Made by a program: the position numbers and the translations under genes. A stretch of 64,000 bases of DNA from Novosphingobium sp. TH158 (lineage in GTDB: Bacteria; Pseudomonadota; Alphaproteobacteria; Sphingomonadales; Sphingomonadaceae). Each line of letters opens with the position of its first letter. The first letter of the stretch is position 1. The stretch covers positions 930,001-994,000 of the forward strand of contig NZ_PKRT01000001.1 in assembly GCF_002855555.1 (NCBI RefSeq). The letters are read 5' to 3'. The notes below the pieces were generated by a model. It ran no database searches and was not told the origin of the DNA. It saw only the letters and a list, made by a program, of their open reading frames with translations. Shown here one piece after another: positions 56,041 to 64,000 of this stretch.

Positions 56041-57231
56041 GTGACTGACCAAGCATCCCCTGACACGCTGCGCAGCGAACTGCGCAGCTGGCTCGCCGCC
56101 AACAAGCCGCAAGGCTGGCGTGACATCACCGATCACAAGGCCTTTGCCGACAGCCAGAAACAATGGTTCCTGAAGCTGGTCGAGGCGGGCTATGCGATTC
56201 CGCACTGGCCCAAGGAATGGCCGGGCGGTGGGCGCAGCCTGGCCGAACAGAAGGTCATCTACGAGGAAATGGCCGCGGCCGACACGCCGCGCCTGCTGCT
56301 CTCTTTCATTTCCACCTACCACGCCTATGCCACGCTGCATGAATGCGCGAACGATGAGCAGAAGACGCGCTACCTGCCCGGCATCCTGAAGGGTGAAACC
56401 TGGTGCCAGGGCTTTTCCGAGCCCGGCGCGGGATCCGACCTTGCGGCGATCAAGTGCAAGGCCGAACGCGACTCGCGCCCGGATGGCGATGTCTATGTGG
56501 TCAACGGCCAGAAGATCTGGTCGACCATGGCGCAATATGCCGACATGTGCCTGCTGCTGGTGCGCACCTCGTCCGAAGGTGCCAAGCAAGCCGGCATTAC
56601 CTACCTGCTGATGGACATGAAGAGCCCCGGCGTCACGGTCCGCCCGATCGAACAGATCCAGGGCGACGAGGAATTCGCCGAAATCTTCCTCGACAACGTC
56701 GAGGTTCCGGTTTCGCAGCGCGTCGGCGAAGAGGGTGCAGGCTGGGCCGTGGCGCAGGCCACGCTGGCGTCCGAACGCGGCCTGACCCTGCTCGAACTGT
56801 CCAACCGCATGCGCGGTGCGCTTTCGCGCGTTGCCGAACTGATCCGTGAGCATGGCCACGCCGAAGATCGCGGCATCCTGCGCGATTTCGGTGCGCTGGT
56901 GACGCAGGTCGATGCCGCTTCGGCCCTGGCCGACCGGTTCCTCGAAAACCGCATTGCCGGGATTGAGCGCGTGGGCGACGCCTCCATCGTCAAGAACGCC
57001 TACAGCCGGGCGCTGCGCGCCTATTCGCTGCTGGGCGTGCGCCTGGGCGGCATGGCCGAGCAATACCGCGCACCGATCACCTTCGGTGACCTGAACACCG
57101 GCAACTGGATGGCCGATTTCATGAACTCCTACGCCTGGACCATCGCCGGCGGCAGCGAGGAAGTGCAGCGCAACATCATCGCCGAACGCATGCTGGGAAT
57201 GCCGCGCGAACCGAAGGGGTGGGTACTGTGA
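56041..57231 (+). CDS. Acyl-CoA dehydrogenase, larger subunit of a probable heteromer
   Basis: A 396-residue acyl-CoA dehydrogenase. WCQGFSEPGAGSDLAAI (121-137) is the substrate/FAD loop. The MCAD-type catalytic Glu position reads AGGSEEVQR (Gly370), but Glu245 in TLASERG matches the helix-G base used by isovaleryl-CoA and steroid ACADs. It lacks the RxQFxRP and HGGxG FAD-contact motifs that its neighbour has. GTG start at 56041; its stop overlaps the next GTG. Would desaturate an acyl-CoA side chain or ring substituent. Confidence 0.9.
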   Translation: MTDQASPDTLRSELRSWLAANKPQGWRDITDHKAFADSQKQWFLKLVEAGYAIPHWPKEWPGGGRSLAEQKVIYEEMAAADTPRLLLSFISTYHAYATLHECANDEQKTRYLPGILKGETWCQGFSEPGAGSDLAAIKCKAERDSRPDGDVYVVNGQKIWSTMAQYADMCLLLVRTSSEGAKQAGITYLLMDMKSPGVTVRPIEQIQGDEEFAEIFLDNVEVPVSQRVGEEGAGWAVAQATLASERGLTLLELSNRMRGALSRVAELIREHGHAEDRGILRDFGALVTQVDAASALADRFLENRIAGIERVGDASIVKNAYSRALRAYSLLGVRLGGMAEQYRAPITFGDLNTGNWMADFMNSYAWTIAGGSEEVQRNIIAERMLGMPREPKGWVL

Positions 57232-58247
57232 TCGAACTTTCGGAACTGCGCGATTCCGCGGCAAAGGCCTTTCCCGCCGGATCGATCCTGCCGAACCGCG
57301 AGGAAAGCTGGCAGTTGGCCTCGGAAATGGGCTGGCTGCTGGTCGACCTGCCGGAAGACCTGGGCGGGCTGGGCCTTGGCCGTGCCGCCGGGGCCGCGAT
57401 CATCCAGGAACTCGGCAAGGTGCTTTGCACCGCGCCGCTGGTTCCGGCCCTGCTGGCGCTGCGCGGCATTGCCGGCGCGCCCGATTTCGATGGCAAGGCG
57501 CAGCTCGTCGAACGCATCTGCGGCGGGGAATACGTGCCGCTGAACATGCTGCCCGGCTCTGTGCGCGCGGCCCCGGACGGTTCGCTTTCCGGCCTGGTCC
57601 CGGGCCTGTTCGAAGCCGACATGGCCAGCACCGTTCTGGTCGGCAGCGATGATGGCTATCGCCTGATCCCCCTCGATGCGGAAGGTGTGACCCTGGTCGA
57701 ACGCCCCCTGTGGGACGAAAGCCGCCGGATCTTCGACCTTGTCCTTGCCGGCGTCCCCGCTTCTGCTGCCACGCTTGTCGCCGATGGCGAAGCTGCCGCT
57801 GCGCTGCACGACGAGATCGCCCGCAGCGCAATGCTCTATGTCGCGGCTGACAGCCTTGGTGGGGCAGCCGCCACCTTCGACCTGACGGTCGAATACCTGA
57901 AGATGCGCAAGCAGTTTGACCGGCCGCTGGCAATGTTCCAGGCGCTCAAGCACCGCTGCGCCGATCTCAAGATCGCACTGACCGTTGCCGAAGCGCTGTT
58001 CGAAACGCGCGCAGCCGCAGCCGATACCGCTTCGGTCGTCGAACTTGGCGCGATGAAGGGTCATGCGACCGATACCTTCCGGCTTATCGTGGAGGACGCG
58101 ATCCAGCTGCACGGCGGCATCGGCCTGACGCAGGAATATCCGGTTCACCACTACATGAAGCGGGCAATGCTGAACCTGCAGCTGTGCGGCAGCCTTGACC
58201 GTTTGCAGGAAGTGACCGGCCGGGCCGCTCTCGCCGCCTACGCCTGA
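57228..58247 (+). CDS. Acyl-CoA dehydrogenase, smaller subunit of a probable heteromer
   Basis: A 339-residue acyl-CoA dehydrogenase-fold protein. It has RKQFDRP (227-233) and HGGIGLTQEYP (295-305), the FAD-contact motifs missing from the upstream subunit, while a catalytic base is not apparent. The GTG start overlaps the previous TGA (GTGA), so stoichiometric translation is likely. The pair resembles alpha2beta2 steroid ACADs such as ChsE4-ChsE5 of Mycobacterium. Confidence 0.9.
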   Translation: MIELSELRDSAAKAFPAGSILPNREESWQLASEMGWLLVDLPEDLGGLGLGRAAGAAIIQELGKVLCTAPLVPALLALRGIAGAPDFDGKAQLVERICGGEYVPLNMLPGSVRAAPDGSLSGLVPGLFEADMASTVLVGSDDGYRLIPLDAEGVTLVERPLWDESRRIFDLVLAGVPASAATLVADGEAAAALHDEIARSAMLYVAADSLGGAAATFDLTVEYLKMRKQFDRPLAMFQALKHRCADLKIALTVAEALFETRAAAADTASVVELGAMKGHATDTFRLIVEDAIQLHGGIGLTQEYPVHHYMKRAMLNLQLCGSLDRLQEVTGRAALAAYA

Positions 58248-58370
58248 TCGCCGGGTCCGTCGCCCTGCCCCGCGCCTGCGATCAAGGCGCGTGCGGGGCG
58301 ATCCGCGTCTGTCTGCCGCATTGACAAGCCGATGCAGACACGCAGGCTTGCACGGGCAAGGAGAGCGTGG

Positions 58371-59375
58371 ATGAAAGCGGCATATATTACCGAAGGCGAA
58401 GGCATTGATGCGATCGCGGTGAAGGCGGTGGACGTTGCTCCGCCTGCCCCCGGAGAGGCGCAGGTACGGCTGCATTGCGCCACGATCAATTTCCGCGACC
58501 TGATCGTTGCAAAGGGCCTGCTGATTCCCTCGATGGGCGGCATCACCGGCGGCGGCCCGCGCATCCCCATGTCCTGCGCCACCGGCGTCGTTACCGCAGT
58601 GGGCGAAGGCGTGAGCAGGGTGAAACCGGGCGACCGCGTCAGCCCGATCTTTGCGCAGAGCTGGCTGCACGGCCGCGAACCGTCGATGGACATGCTGGGC
58701 GGCATGGCCGATGGCGTGGCCCGGCAACTCGCCAATTTCAGCGCCGAAGGCCTAGTCCACGTGCCTGACGAGCTTGGCGATCTTGAGGCGGCCACTTTCG
58801 CCTGCGCCGGGCTGACGGCCTGGAACGCCCTATTCCTCGACCGGCCGCTGCAACCCGGCGAATGGGTGCTTTGCCACGGCACCGGCGGGGTAAGCCTGGC
58901 GGCGATGCAGTTCGCCAAGGCGCATGGGGCGCATGTCATCCTCACCTCCTCCTCCGATGCCAAGCTGCGGCGTGGCAAGGCGCTGGGCGCGGACGTGGTG
59001 CTCAACTACCGCAGCGATCCGGACTGGGCGGCCAAGGCCCGCGCCGCCTCGGGCGGGGTACATATCGTTGTCGACGTGGCCGGGGCCAAGCAGCTTGACG
59101 CCAACCTCCAGACGCTTGCCCCGGATGGCATGATCGCGGCCATCGGCATGCTGGAAAGCGAGTTTTCCTGGGCGCGCATCGGCAGCACCCAGGCGCGGAT
59201 CGTGCCGATCAACGTCGGCAACCGCGATGAGCACGAAGCCATGATCGCCTTCTGCGTGAAGCATGGCGTGCGGCCGGTGGTCGATGTCGTCTACGATCTC
59301 GATCGGATCCGCGATGCCTTCCGCCACGCCGAGAGCGGACGGTTTTTCGGAAAGGTTGGCATCAACCTGCTTTGA
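58371..59375 (+). CDS. Zinc-independent MDR-family NAD(P) oxidoreductase
   Basis: A 334-residue medium-chain dehydrogenase/reductase. Cofactor motif GTGGVSLAAMQFA with LGADVVLNYR, and NFRDLIVAKG at the N-terminus. Zn-ligand Cys/His patterns of alcohol dehydrogenases are absent, so a quinone or enoyl reductase is likely. ATG at 58371 after AAGGAGAGCGTGG, a strong site. Sits between the ACAD pair and the unknown gene; the role in the pathway is inferred only. Confidence 0.9.
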   Translation: MKAAYITEGEGIDAIAVKAVDVAPPAPGEAQVRLHCATINFRDLIVAKGLLIPSMGGITGGGPRIPMSCATGVVTAVGEGVSRVKPGDRVSPIFAQSWLHGREPSMDMLGGMADGVARQLANFSAEGLVHVPDELGDLEAATFACAGLTAWNALFLDRPLQPGEWVLCHGTGGVSLAAMQFAKAHGAHVILTSSSDAKLRRGKALGADVVLNYRSDPDWAAKARAASGGVHIVVDVAGAKQLDANLQTLAPDGMIAAIGMLESEFSWARIGSTQARIVPINVGNRDEHEAMIAFCVKHGVRPVVDVVYDLDRIRDAFRHAESGRFFGKVGINLL

Positions 59376-59391
59376 CGCCTATCTGGAAACA

Positions 59392-59913
59392 ATGGCGGAG
59401 CGGCAGACCTTTATCATCCATACCTTCACCATGGCATCGGACCTCAACGAGGACCGGATCCGGCTGCACGCAGTTGATCCGGCTGGCCAGTTCCAGGCAA
59501 TTTTCCTGACGCGCCGCCTGGCGGATCGCTTCGTTCCGGTTCTGGCGGAGCGCGCGGAAAAGGCGGTGTCGGGGCCGATCCCTGGCGACCTGGTCCTGTC
59601 CATCGAGCAGGAGCGGCTGCGCATGGAGCGTGACAGCAACCCGCAACCGCCTGTGGAAGCCGTGCCCGATGCCCTGCCCTGGCTGTGCACGACCATCCAC
59701 ATGAGCGACAATCCGCAAGGCGGCGTGCAGATCGATTTCACCGACGAGCGATCAATCGACGCCTATCTCGGCCTTGACGAGCAATCGCTGCGCGCCATGC
59801 TCGACGTGTTCCTGATTACTTACCGCAACCTGGGCTGGAGCGAAGACGCCTTCCCCGACTGGGTCCGCTCGCGCGGAGAGGCCCAGCCGGTGCAGCGCGG
59901 CGCGCTCAACTGA
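59392..59913 (+). CDS. Unrecognised 173-residue protein
   Basis: No family recognised. Soluble, acidic, no signal peptide or membrane segment. The N-terminal half (ERQTFIIHTFTMASDLNEDR, AIFLTRRLADRFV) looks like a beta-rich fold. The C-terminal half (YLGLDEQSLRAMLDVFLITYRNLGWSEDAFPDWV) is helical. No Cys-His metal site. ATG at 59392, 16 bases after the MDR stop with no clear ribosome-binding site. It abuts the stop of the convergent flavoprotein gene. Coding use matches neighbours, so it is a real gene. Confidence 0.65.
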   Translation: MAERQTFIIHTFTMASDLNEDRIRLHAVDPAGQFQAIFLTRRLADRFVPVLAERAEKAVSGPIPGDLVLSIEQERLRMERDSNPQPPVEAVPDALPWLCTTIHMSDNPQGGVQIDFTDERSIDAYLGLDEQSLRAMLDVFLITYRNLGWSEDAFPDWVRSRGEAQPVQRGALN

Positions 59914-61596
59914 TCACAGCGAGTTGTCGACGCCCGCCGCGTGCTTGGCGGCAATGTAGCCGAAGGTCATCGACGGGCCGACGCTCGCCCCGGCACCCGG
60001 ATAGACGCCGCCCATGATCGATGCCGTGGAAACGCCGCAGGCATAGAGGCCGGGGATCGGCTCGCCATCGGCCTTCAGCACACGCGCCTTGGCATCGATG
60101 ATGGCACCGCCATAGGTCGAAACATCGCTCGGGATGATGTTGATGGCGAAGAACGGTCCCTTGTCGATGCGGCCCAGCGACGGGTTGGGCTGGTTGAACG
60201 GATCGCCCAGCCACTTGTCGTATTCGCGCCCGCCGCGGCCGAAATCCTCGTCCACGCCCTTGTCGACAAAGCCGTTCCAGCGCTCGATCGTGGCCTTCAG
60301 CACCGCCGGGTCGACCGAGATCTGCGCTGCCAGTTCCTCGATCGTGTTGCCCACCTTGAGGTAGCCGGCATCGACCAGCGCCTTGCGCTGCTCCGCGGTC
60401 TTCTGCCACTTGCCGTGCAGCTTGTAGTTCTCAAGGTAATTCTGGTCGAACACCGCCCAGCTGGGCACGGCGGGAACGGTGCGGTTGCGTTCGATCATGC
60501 GCTGGCAATACAGTTCGTAGGAGCCGCCTTCGTTCAGGTAGCGCACGCCGCTGTGGTCAACCAGGATCGCGCCCGGCTTGCCGGTGATGCCCTGCCCGCC
60601 GGGCTTGACGAAGTCCTTCTCGAAGCCCGGCGTCAGCGACGACTGGTAGCCGACCATCTGGTCCATCTGCGCCATGACGCCGCCAAGTTCCTCGATCTTG
60701 CCGAACAGGTCGCCGGTATCGCCCATCGGCACGTTCGACCATTCGGCCTTGGTGCCGGGCATGTACTTGTCGCGCATCGCCTGGTTCTGGGCAAAGCCGC
60801 CCGCGTTCACCAGCACGCCGAGGTTGGCGCCGATGCGGCGCGTCTTGCCATCGATCTCGGCAACGACGCCGACAACCTTGCCGCCCTCGACGATGAAGTC
60901 CTTCACCGGAGAGTTAACCCGGATGTCCACGCCGGTGGCAAGGGCTGCCTTGAGCATCCGCCCCTGCAGGGCCGCGCCGGAGCTGGTGTAGTTCCGGCCC
61001 GTGATCTTGGCCATGACCACGCGCACCGCAATCTTGGCGAACAGCCACTTGTAGGCCCAGCTCTTGTGCGCGTAGTTCAGCACCTTCATGCCGTCCTCCA
61101 GCTTCGCCGGGAAAGGCGCGCAGCCGGGGGCGAGCTTGTCCTTCCATTCGCCCAGCTCGTTGGTGTTGAAGTACTTGGCGGTGACGCAGCGGGTGGTCTT
61201 GCAGCCGCCCGGCAGGTCGTCATAGTAATCCGGCCAGAAATCGGTCGCCCGTTCCATCGTCACGCCCTGGCCGACGATGAAATCCAGCATCTTGGGAGAT
61301 TCGTTGACATAGGCCACGCGCTTTTCGTGGCTGGTGCCGGGCGCATCAGTACCTTCGTTGGTGACTGCATCGAGATAGGTGATCGCCTTCTGCGGGCTTT
61401 CGTCCGCATCGGTCATGAAGCGGTTGTTGGGAATCCACATGACGCCACCCGACTTGGCCGTGGTGCCGCCGACAACCGGCATCTTTTCAAGGATCACGGC
61501 GGTCTTGCCTGCCTTGCGCATGACCATGGCCGAACTCATCGAACCGGCACCGCTGCCGACAACCACCCAGTCGAAAGTTTCGTCGAAACCGGACAT
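59914..61596 (-). CDS. FAD-dependent oxidoreductase, second KstD/fumarate-reductase family member
   Basis: A 560-residue flavoprotein: GSGAGS (about 14) and KSGGVMWIP at the N-terminus; PFFAINIIPSDVSTYGGAI and YPGAGASVGPSMTFG at the C-terminus. The segment where the first flavoprotein has FYAV reads FFAI here, and DLGTKGG reads DVSTYGG, so the chemistry may differ. ATG at 61596 after GGAGAGGAATTGCA. Divergent from the enoyl-CoA hydratase gene (133-base spacer). Confidence 0.85.
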   Translation of the reverse strand: MSGFDETFDWVVVGSGAGSMSSAMVMRKAGKTAVILEKMPVVGGTTAKSGGVMWIPNNRFMTDADESPQKAITYLDAVTNEGTDAPGTSHEKRVAYVNESPKMLDFIVGQGVTMERATDFWPDYYDDLPGGCKTTRCVTAKYFNTNELGEWKDKLAPGCAPFPAKLEDGMKVLNYAHKSWAYKWLFAKIAVRVVMAKITGRNYTSSGAALQGRMLKAALATGVDIRVNSPVKDFIVEGGKVVGVVAEIDGKTRRIGANLGVLVNAGGFAQNQAMRDKYMPGTKAEWSNVPMGDTGDLFGKIEELGGVMAQMDQMVGYQSSLTPGFEKDFVKPGGQGITGKPGAILVDHSGVRYLNEGGSYELYCQRMIERNRTVPAVPSWAVFDQNYLENYKLHGKWQKTAEQRKALVDAGYLKVGNTIEELAAQISVDPAVLKATIERWNGFVDKGVDEDFGRGGREYDKWLGDPFNQPNPSLGRIDKGPFFAINIIPSDVSTYGGAIIDAKARVLKADGEPIPGLYACGVSTASIMGGVYPGAGASVGPSMTFGYIAAKHAAGVDNSL

Positions 61597-61665
61597 TGCA
61601 ATTCCTCTCCTTGAATGGCGCGCAATTGAGCCCGGAAGCCAGCCGCGATCAAGGGTGGATCGCCA

Positions 61666-61679
61666 CCATATCGCAGGGG
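61666..61679 (+). promoter_or_regulatory. Candidate shared site, copy 2
   Basis: CCATATCGCAGGGG, 51-64 bases before the enoyl-CoA hydratase ATG. It pairs with the copy at 55960. Nearby CCACCATATCG (61663) and CCACCGTATCG (61702) form a short direct repeat. Because the genome is GC-rich, chance remains possible. Confidence 0.3.
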
Positions 61680-61729
61680 CGCGCACCGAGGCGGATTGCG
61701 ACCACCGTATCGGCTGCTAGACAAGCGGC

Positions 61730-62524
61730 ATGAGCAACCTTCCCACTTTCAGCACCGTCCAACTCGTCCGCAAGGGGCGCCGCCTCGACGTGGCGCTCAA
61801 CCGCCCCGACGCGATGAACGCGGTCAATCTCGAGCTGCATGACGAACTGGCAGAGGCACTGCAGTTCGCCCGCGTTGACAAGGGTTCGGACCTTGTCGTG
61901 CTGACGGGCGCAGGCCGCGCCTTTTCCGCCGGCGGCGATCTCGACCACATCCTGCGCAACGCCCAGACGCCCAGCCTGTTTGATCACGAGGCGGAAGTTG
62001 CCAAGCGCATCGTCTATACCCTGCTCGACATCGAAAAGCCGGTGATCTGCCGCCTCAATGGCCACGCCGTGGGCCTGGGCGCGACGCTGGCGCTGTTTGC
62101 CGACGTCATCTTCGCCTCGGAAAAGGCCAAGATCGGCGATCCGCACGTCCACCTCGGCCTGGTGGCGGGTGATGGCGGCGCGGTGATCTGGGCAGCGCGG
62201 ATCGGGCTTGGCCGGGCCAAGGAATACCTGCTGTCGGGCGATCTGCTCACGGCGCAGAAGGCGGCAGAGATCGGCCTGGTCAACCATTGCCTGCCGGCCG
62301 AAGAGCTGGACGGTGCGGTCGATGCGTTCTGCGACAAGCTGCTTGCCGGTGCGCAATATGCCATCCGCGCCACCAAGGTGCTGACCAACATGGAACTGAA
62401 GCGCGTCGCCCATTCCGTTATGGAAGCAGGCATTGCCATGGAATCGGTCAGCGTGCGCAGCGCCGATCACCTGGAAGGGGTGATGGCCCTGCGCGAAAAG
62501 CGGGCTCCGAAGTTCGGGGGCTGA
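61730..62524 (+). CDS. Enoyl-CoA hydratase/isomerase family protein
   Basis: A 264-residue crotonase-fold protein. The oxyanion-hole segment is AGRAFSAGGDLDHI and GLGATLALFADVIFA. The second catalytic region HLGLVAGDGGAVIWAARIGL has Asp where classical hydratases have Glu, so hydratase, isomerase or ring-cleaving activity is possible. ATG at 61730. Divergent from the flavoprotein gene. Fits a beta-oxidation-like step after the ACAD pair. Confidence 0.9.
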   Translation: MSNLPTFSTVQLVRKGRRLDVALNRPDAMNAVNLELHDELAEALQFARVDKGSDLVVLTGAGRAFSAGGDLDHILRNAQTPSLFDHEAEVAKRIVYTLLDIEKPVICRLNGHAVGLGATLALFADVIFASEKAKIGDPHVHLGLVAGDGGAVIWAARIGLGRAKEYLLSGDLLTAQKAAEIGLVNHCLPAEELDGAVDAFCDKLLAGAQYAIRATKVLTNMELKRVAHSVMEAGIAMESVSVRSADHLEGVMALREKRAPKFGG

Positions 62525-62540
62525 TCGCCCCCGCCCCTCT

Positions 62541-62867
62541 TCAGCCTTCGACGCGTTCGCCGAATTCCTCGAAAATCACGGTGTAGGAACTGGGATTGTC
62601 CGCCGCGTCGCTGGGCGTGCGGGGGCTGGCAGCGAAGGCACCCAGCGTGGCGCGCAGGTCATCGGTTTCGATATCGTAGACGGCCAGGTACTTCTTGCCG
62701 AGGCCCGAGGGATCCTGCAGCGGCACGGCCATGCGATAACGCTGCGCGCCGACAACGCCCGGTGTGGCGCAGACCTCGGGCAAGTGGACGTTCTGGTACC
62801 ACTCGTTGAATTCGTCTTCGCGCCCTTCGACGGGGTTGGTCAGGGCGATCATCTTGTAGCGGGGCAT
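62541..62867 (-). CDS. EthD/DUF4286-like dimeric alpha/beta-barrel protein
   Basis: A 108-residue small protein (MPRYKMIALTNPVEGREDEF, NEWYQNVHLPEVCATPGVVG), a pattern of dimeric ferredoxin-like barrels such as EthD/DUF4286. No catalytic residues can be assigned; relatives accompany degradation clusters. ATG at 62867 after GAGAGGACCAACC. Next gene downstream of the AraC regulator on the same strand, 119 bases away. Confidence 0.8.
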   Translation of the reverse strand: MPRYKMIALTNPVEGREDEFNEWYQNVHLPEVCATPGVVGAQRYRMAVPLQDPSGLGKKYLAVYDIETDDLRATLGAFAASPRTPSDAADNPSSYTVIFEEFGERVEG

Positions 62868-62986
62868 GGTTGGTCCTCTCTCCGGGTTTGCCGGCGAGAT
62901 TAACCGGCATCCCCCGATCGGCAAGGCGGCGCGGCAAGGCCCAGGCTTGTTCCCGCCGACGCGATGCTTGCTCCGGCGGTGTCCGG

Positions 62987-63991
62987 TCAGTCTGCGGGGA
63001 AGCCTTCAGCCTGTCCCTGCCCCGGATCGTTATCGGCATGGCCGCGAAACTCGCGCGGGTTCATGTTGAAAACCCGCTTGAACATGCGGCTGAAATGCGC
63101 CGGGCTCTTGAAGCCGACGCCATAGGCGATCTCGCTGATCGAAATGTCGCGCGGGTCGGTGGATGACAGCCACGACTTCGCCTTCTCCAGCCGCTGCTCC
63201 CACACCAGCTCGGAAAAGCTCGTGCCCTTCAACCGCAGCAGGAACGAAAGATAGCGCGGCGAAATGCCGCAACCGCGCGCCACCATCGCGGTGGAAAGCT
63301 GGGGGTCCGACAGGTGCACCTCGATAAAGCGCAGGACCTCGTCCAGCCGCCGGTCGGCGATGGTCTGGCGCGTGGCAAGCCCTTCGCTGTCCGCCTTCAC
63401 CGCATTGCCGATGATGTGCAGCGCGCAATCGACCAGCGCGCGGGCGCTTTCGGCGGCGAGATTGCCGTCATCGTCGAACACGTCGGTGAACAGGTTTTCG
63501 GCAATGGCCAGTTCCGGCCGCTCCACGTGCATGAACAGTCCGGTATCGAAGTCGCGGGCGATGTGGGCGCGCAGGATGTGCGTGGGGACGGTAACGTGCA
63601 GCGTCTCGTTGACGCCTTCCTCGTCGGTGTTGCACTCGATCAGGAAGGGCGACATCGAACGGGTGATGGCAAAATCGCCGGGATGGGCCACCTTGTTGCC
63701 GCACTGGTTGGACAGGCCCAGGCTGCCCCGCTTGACGAACCACAGCACCGAAAGATCGGTTGCGTCCTCGCGGATGTGCTGTCGGGTGCGGCGGAAATAG
63801 CTCTTCGGGCTGGAGCTAAGGCGGATGATGGAAATAGGCCCGACCGACTTGCGCTCCGCCTTGACCTCGACCGATGGGCCTTCGTCCAGCCAGTAATCGC
63901 CCAGATAGTATTCCTGCGACCGTTCGCCGCGAAACAGCTTCTGGCAATCGCTGACGTTGCGCCGGTCTATCGAAAACAGGGTTTCTGCCAC
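62987..63991 (-). CDS. AraC-family transcriptional regulator, cluster-linked
   Basis: A 334-residue regulator. N-terminal AraC_binding_2-type sensor domain (RRTRQHIREDATDLSVLWF, PGDFAITRSMSPFLIE); C-terminal double HTH (STAMVARGCGISPRYLSFLL, ISEIAYGVGFKSPAHFSRMF, then PREFRGH). Likely activates the adjacent catabolic genes in response to a substrate or intermediate. GTG at 63991 next to AGAGG at the window edge; a start further upstream, outside the window, cannot be excluded. Confidence 0.87.
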   Translation of the reverse strand: MAETLFSIDRRNVSDCQKLFRGERSQEYYLGDYWLDEGPSVEVKAERKSVGPISIIRLSSSPKSYFRRTRQHIREDATDLSVLWFVKRGSLGLSNQCGNKVAHPGDFAITRSMSPFLIECNTDEEGVNETLHVTVPTHILRAHIARDFDTGLFMHVERPELAIAENLFTDVFDDDGNLAAESARALVDCALHIIGNAVKADSEGLATRQTIADRRLDEVLRFIEVHLSDPQLSTAMVARGCGISPRYLSFLLRLKGTSFSELVWEQRLEKAKSWLSSTDPRDISISEIAYGVGFKSPAHFSRMFKRVFNMNPREFRGHADNDPGQGQAEGFPAD

Positions 63992-64000
63992 GCGTCCTCT

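Noticed and set aside
58325..58350. CAAGCC / GGCTTG inverted repeat and TTGACA before the MDR gene
   Set aside because: Short arms and a 14-base spacer; no -10 box at the right distance, so chance cannot be excluded.
52605..64000. Catabolic cluster as a recently acquired genomic island
   Set aside because: Codon use and GC look like the rest of the window, and there is no integrase, tRNA junction or flanking repeat.

Overview
The window is a gene-dense stretch (GC-rich, third-position G/C bias, many 1-11 nt gene overlaps) of an alphaproteobacterial chromosome. Gene content and order point to Sphingomonadales, most likely Novosphingobium or a close relative: hisG-hisD-nusB-thiL-hppA, divL-tsaE-amgK-murU-addB-addA-trxA, korAB, and many FAD/acyl-CoA catabolic genes. 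The genus is inferred from style and synteny, not from an rRNA. No insertion sequence, prophage, CRISPR array or rRNA was found. No gap between genes exceeds about 210 bases (largest: 14315-14518 and 52396-52604).

Layout. 1-9 kb: 3'-truncated dnaE, a Yip1-type membrane protein, a lolC/E-lolD-gpx operon facing purF plus a short-chain dehydrogenase, and a PilZ protein. 9-15 kb: photolyase, a DUF457-type membrane hydrolase behind korAB (2-oxoacid:ferredoxin oxidoreductase), rppH. 15-18 kb: guaB, an RsmB-type rRNA methyltransferase, a TPR protein. 18-25 kb: a DUF2332 protein divergent from hisG-hisD-nusB-thiL, then the proton-pumping pyrophosphatase hppA with a clear terminator. 25-32 kb: an EAL protein, nadK, tRNA-Asn(GTT), a Ddn-like protein, secA and two exported proteins. 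32-34 kb: argJ and an inositol-monophosphatase-family phosphatase. 34-47 kb: a long minus-strand block, ahcY then divL-tsaE-amgK-murU-addB-addA-trxA, covering cell-cycle signalling, tRNA modification, cell-wall sugar recycling and recombination. 47-52.5 kb: peroxiredoxin, DUF3147 protein, DHA2 exporter, folE, a phospholipase-D/cardiolipin-synthase-like enzyme.

52.6-64 kb is the accessory part: two KstD/fumarate-reductase-type flavoproteins, a short-chain dehydrogenase, a Rieske ferredoxin, two adjacent and complementary acyl-CoA dehydrogenase subunits, a zinc-free MDR oxidoreductase, an enoyl-CoA hydratase, an EthD-like small protein, an AraC regulator and an unrecognised 173-residue protein. 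Together these look like part of a CoA-dependent pathway for a steroid-like or other alicyclic substrate. The substrate is inference, and the cluster probably continues beyond the right edge.

The most noteworthy items are: a DivL-type histidine kinase with Tyr at the phospho-acceptor position; the split acyl-CoA dehydrogenase pair in the catabolic cluster; a perfect AT-rich palindrome before ahcY; and a probable CTG start for thiL. No wholly new multi-gene system could be demonstrated from sequence alone.
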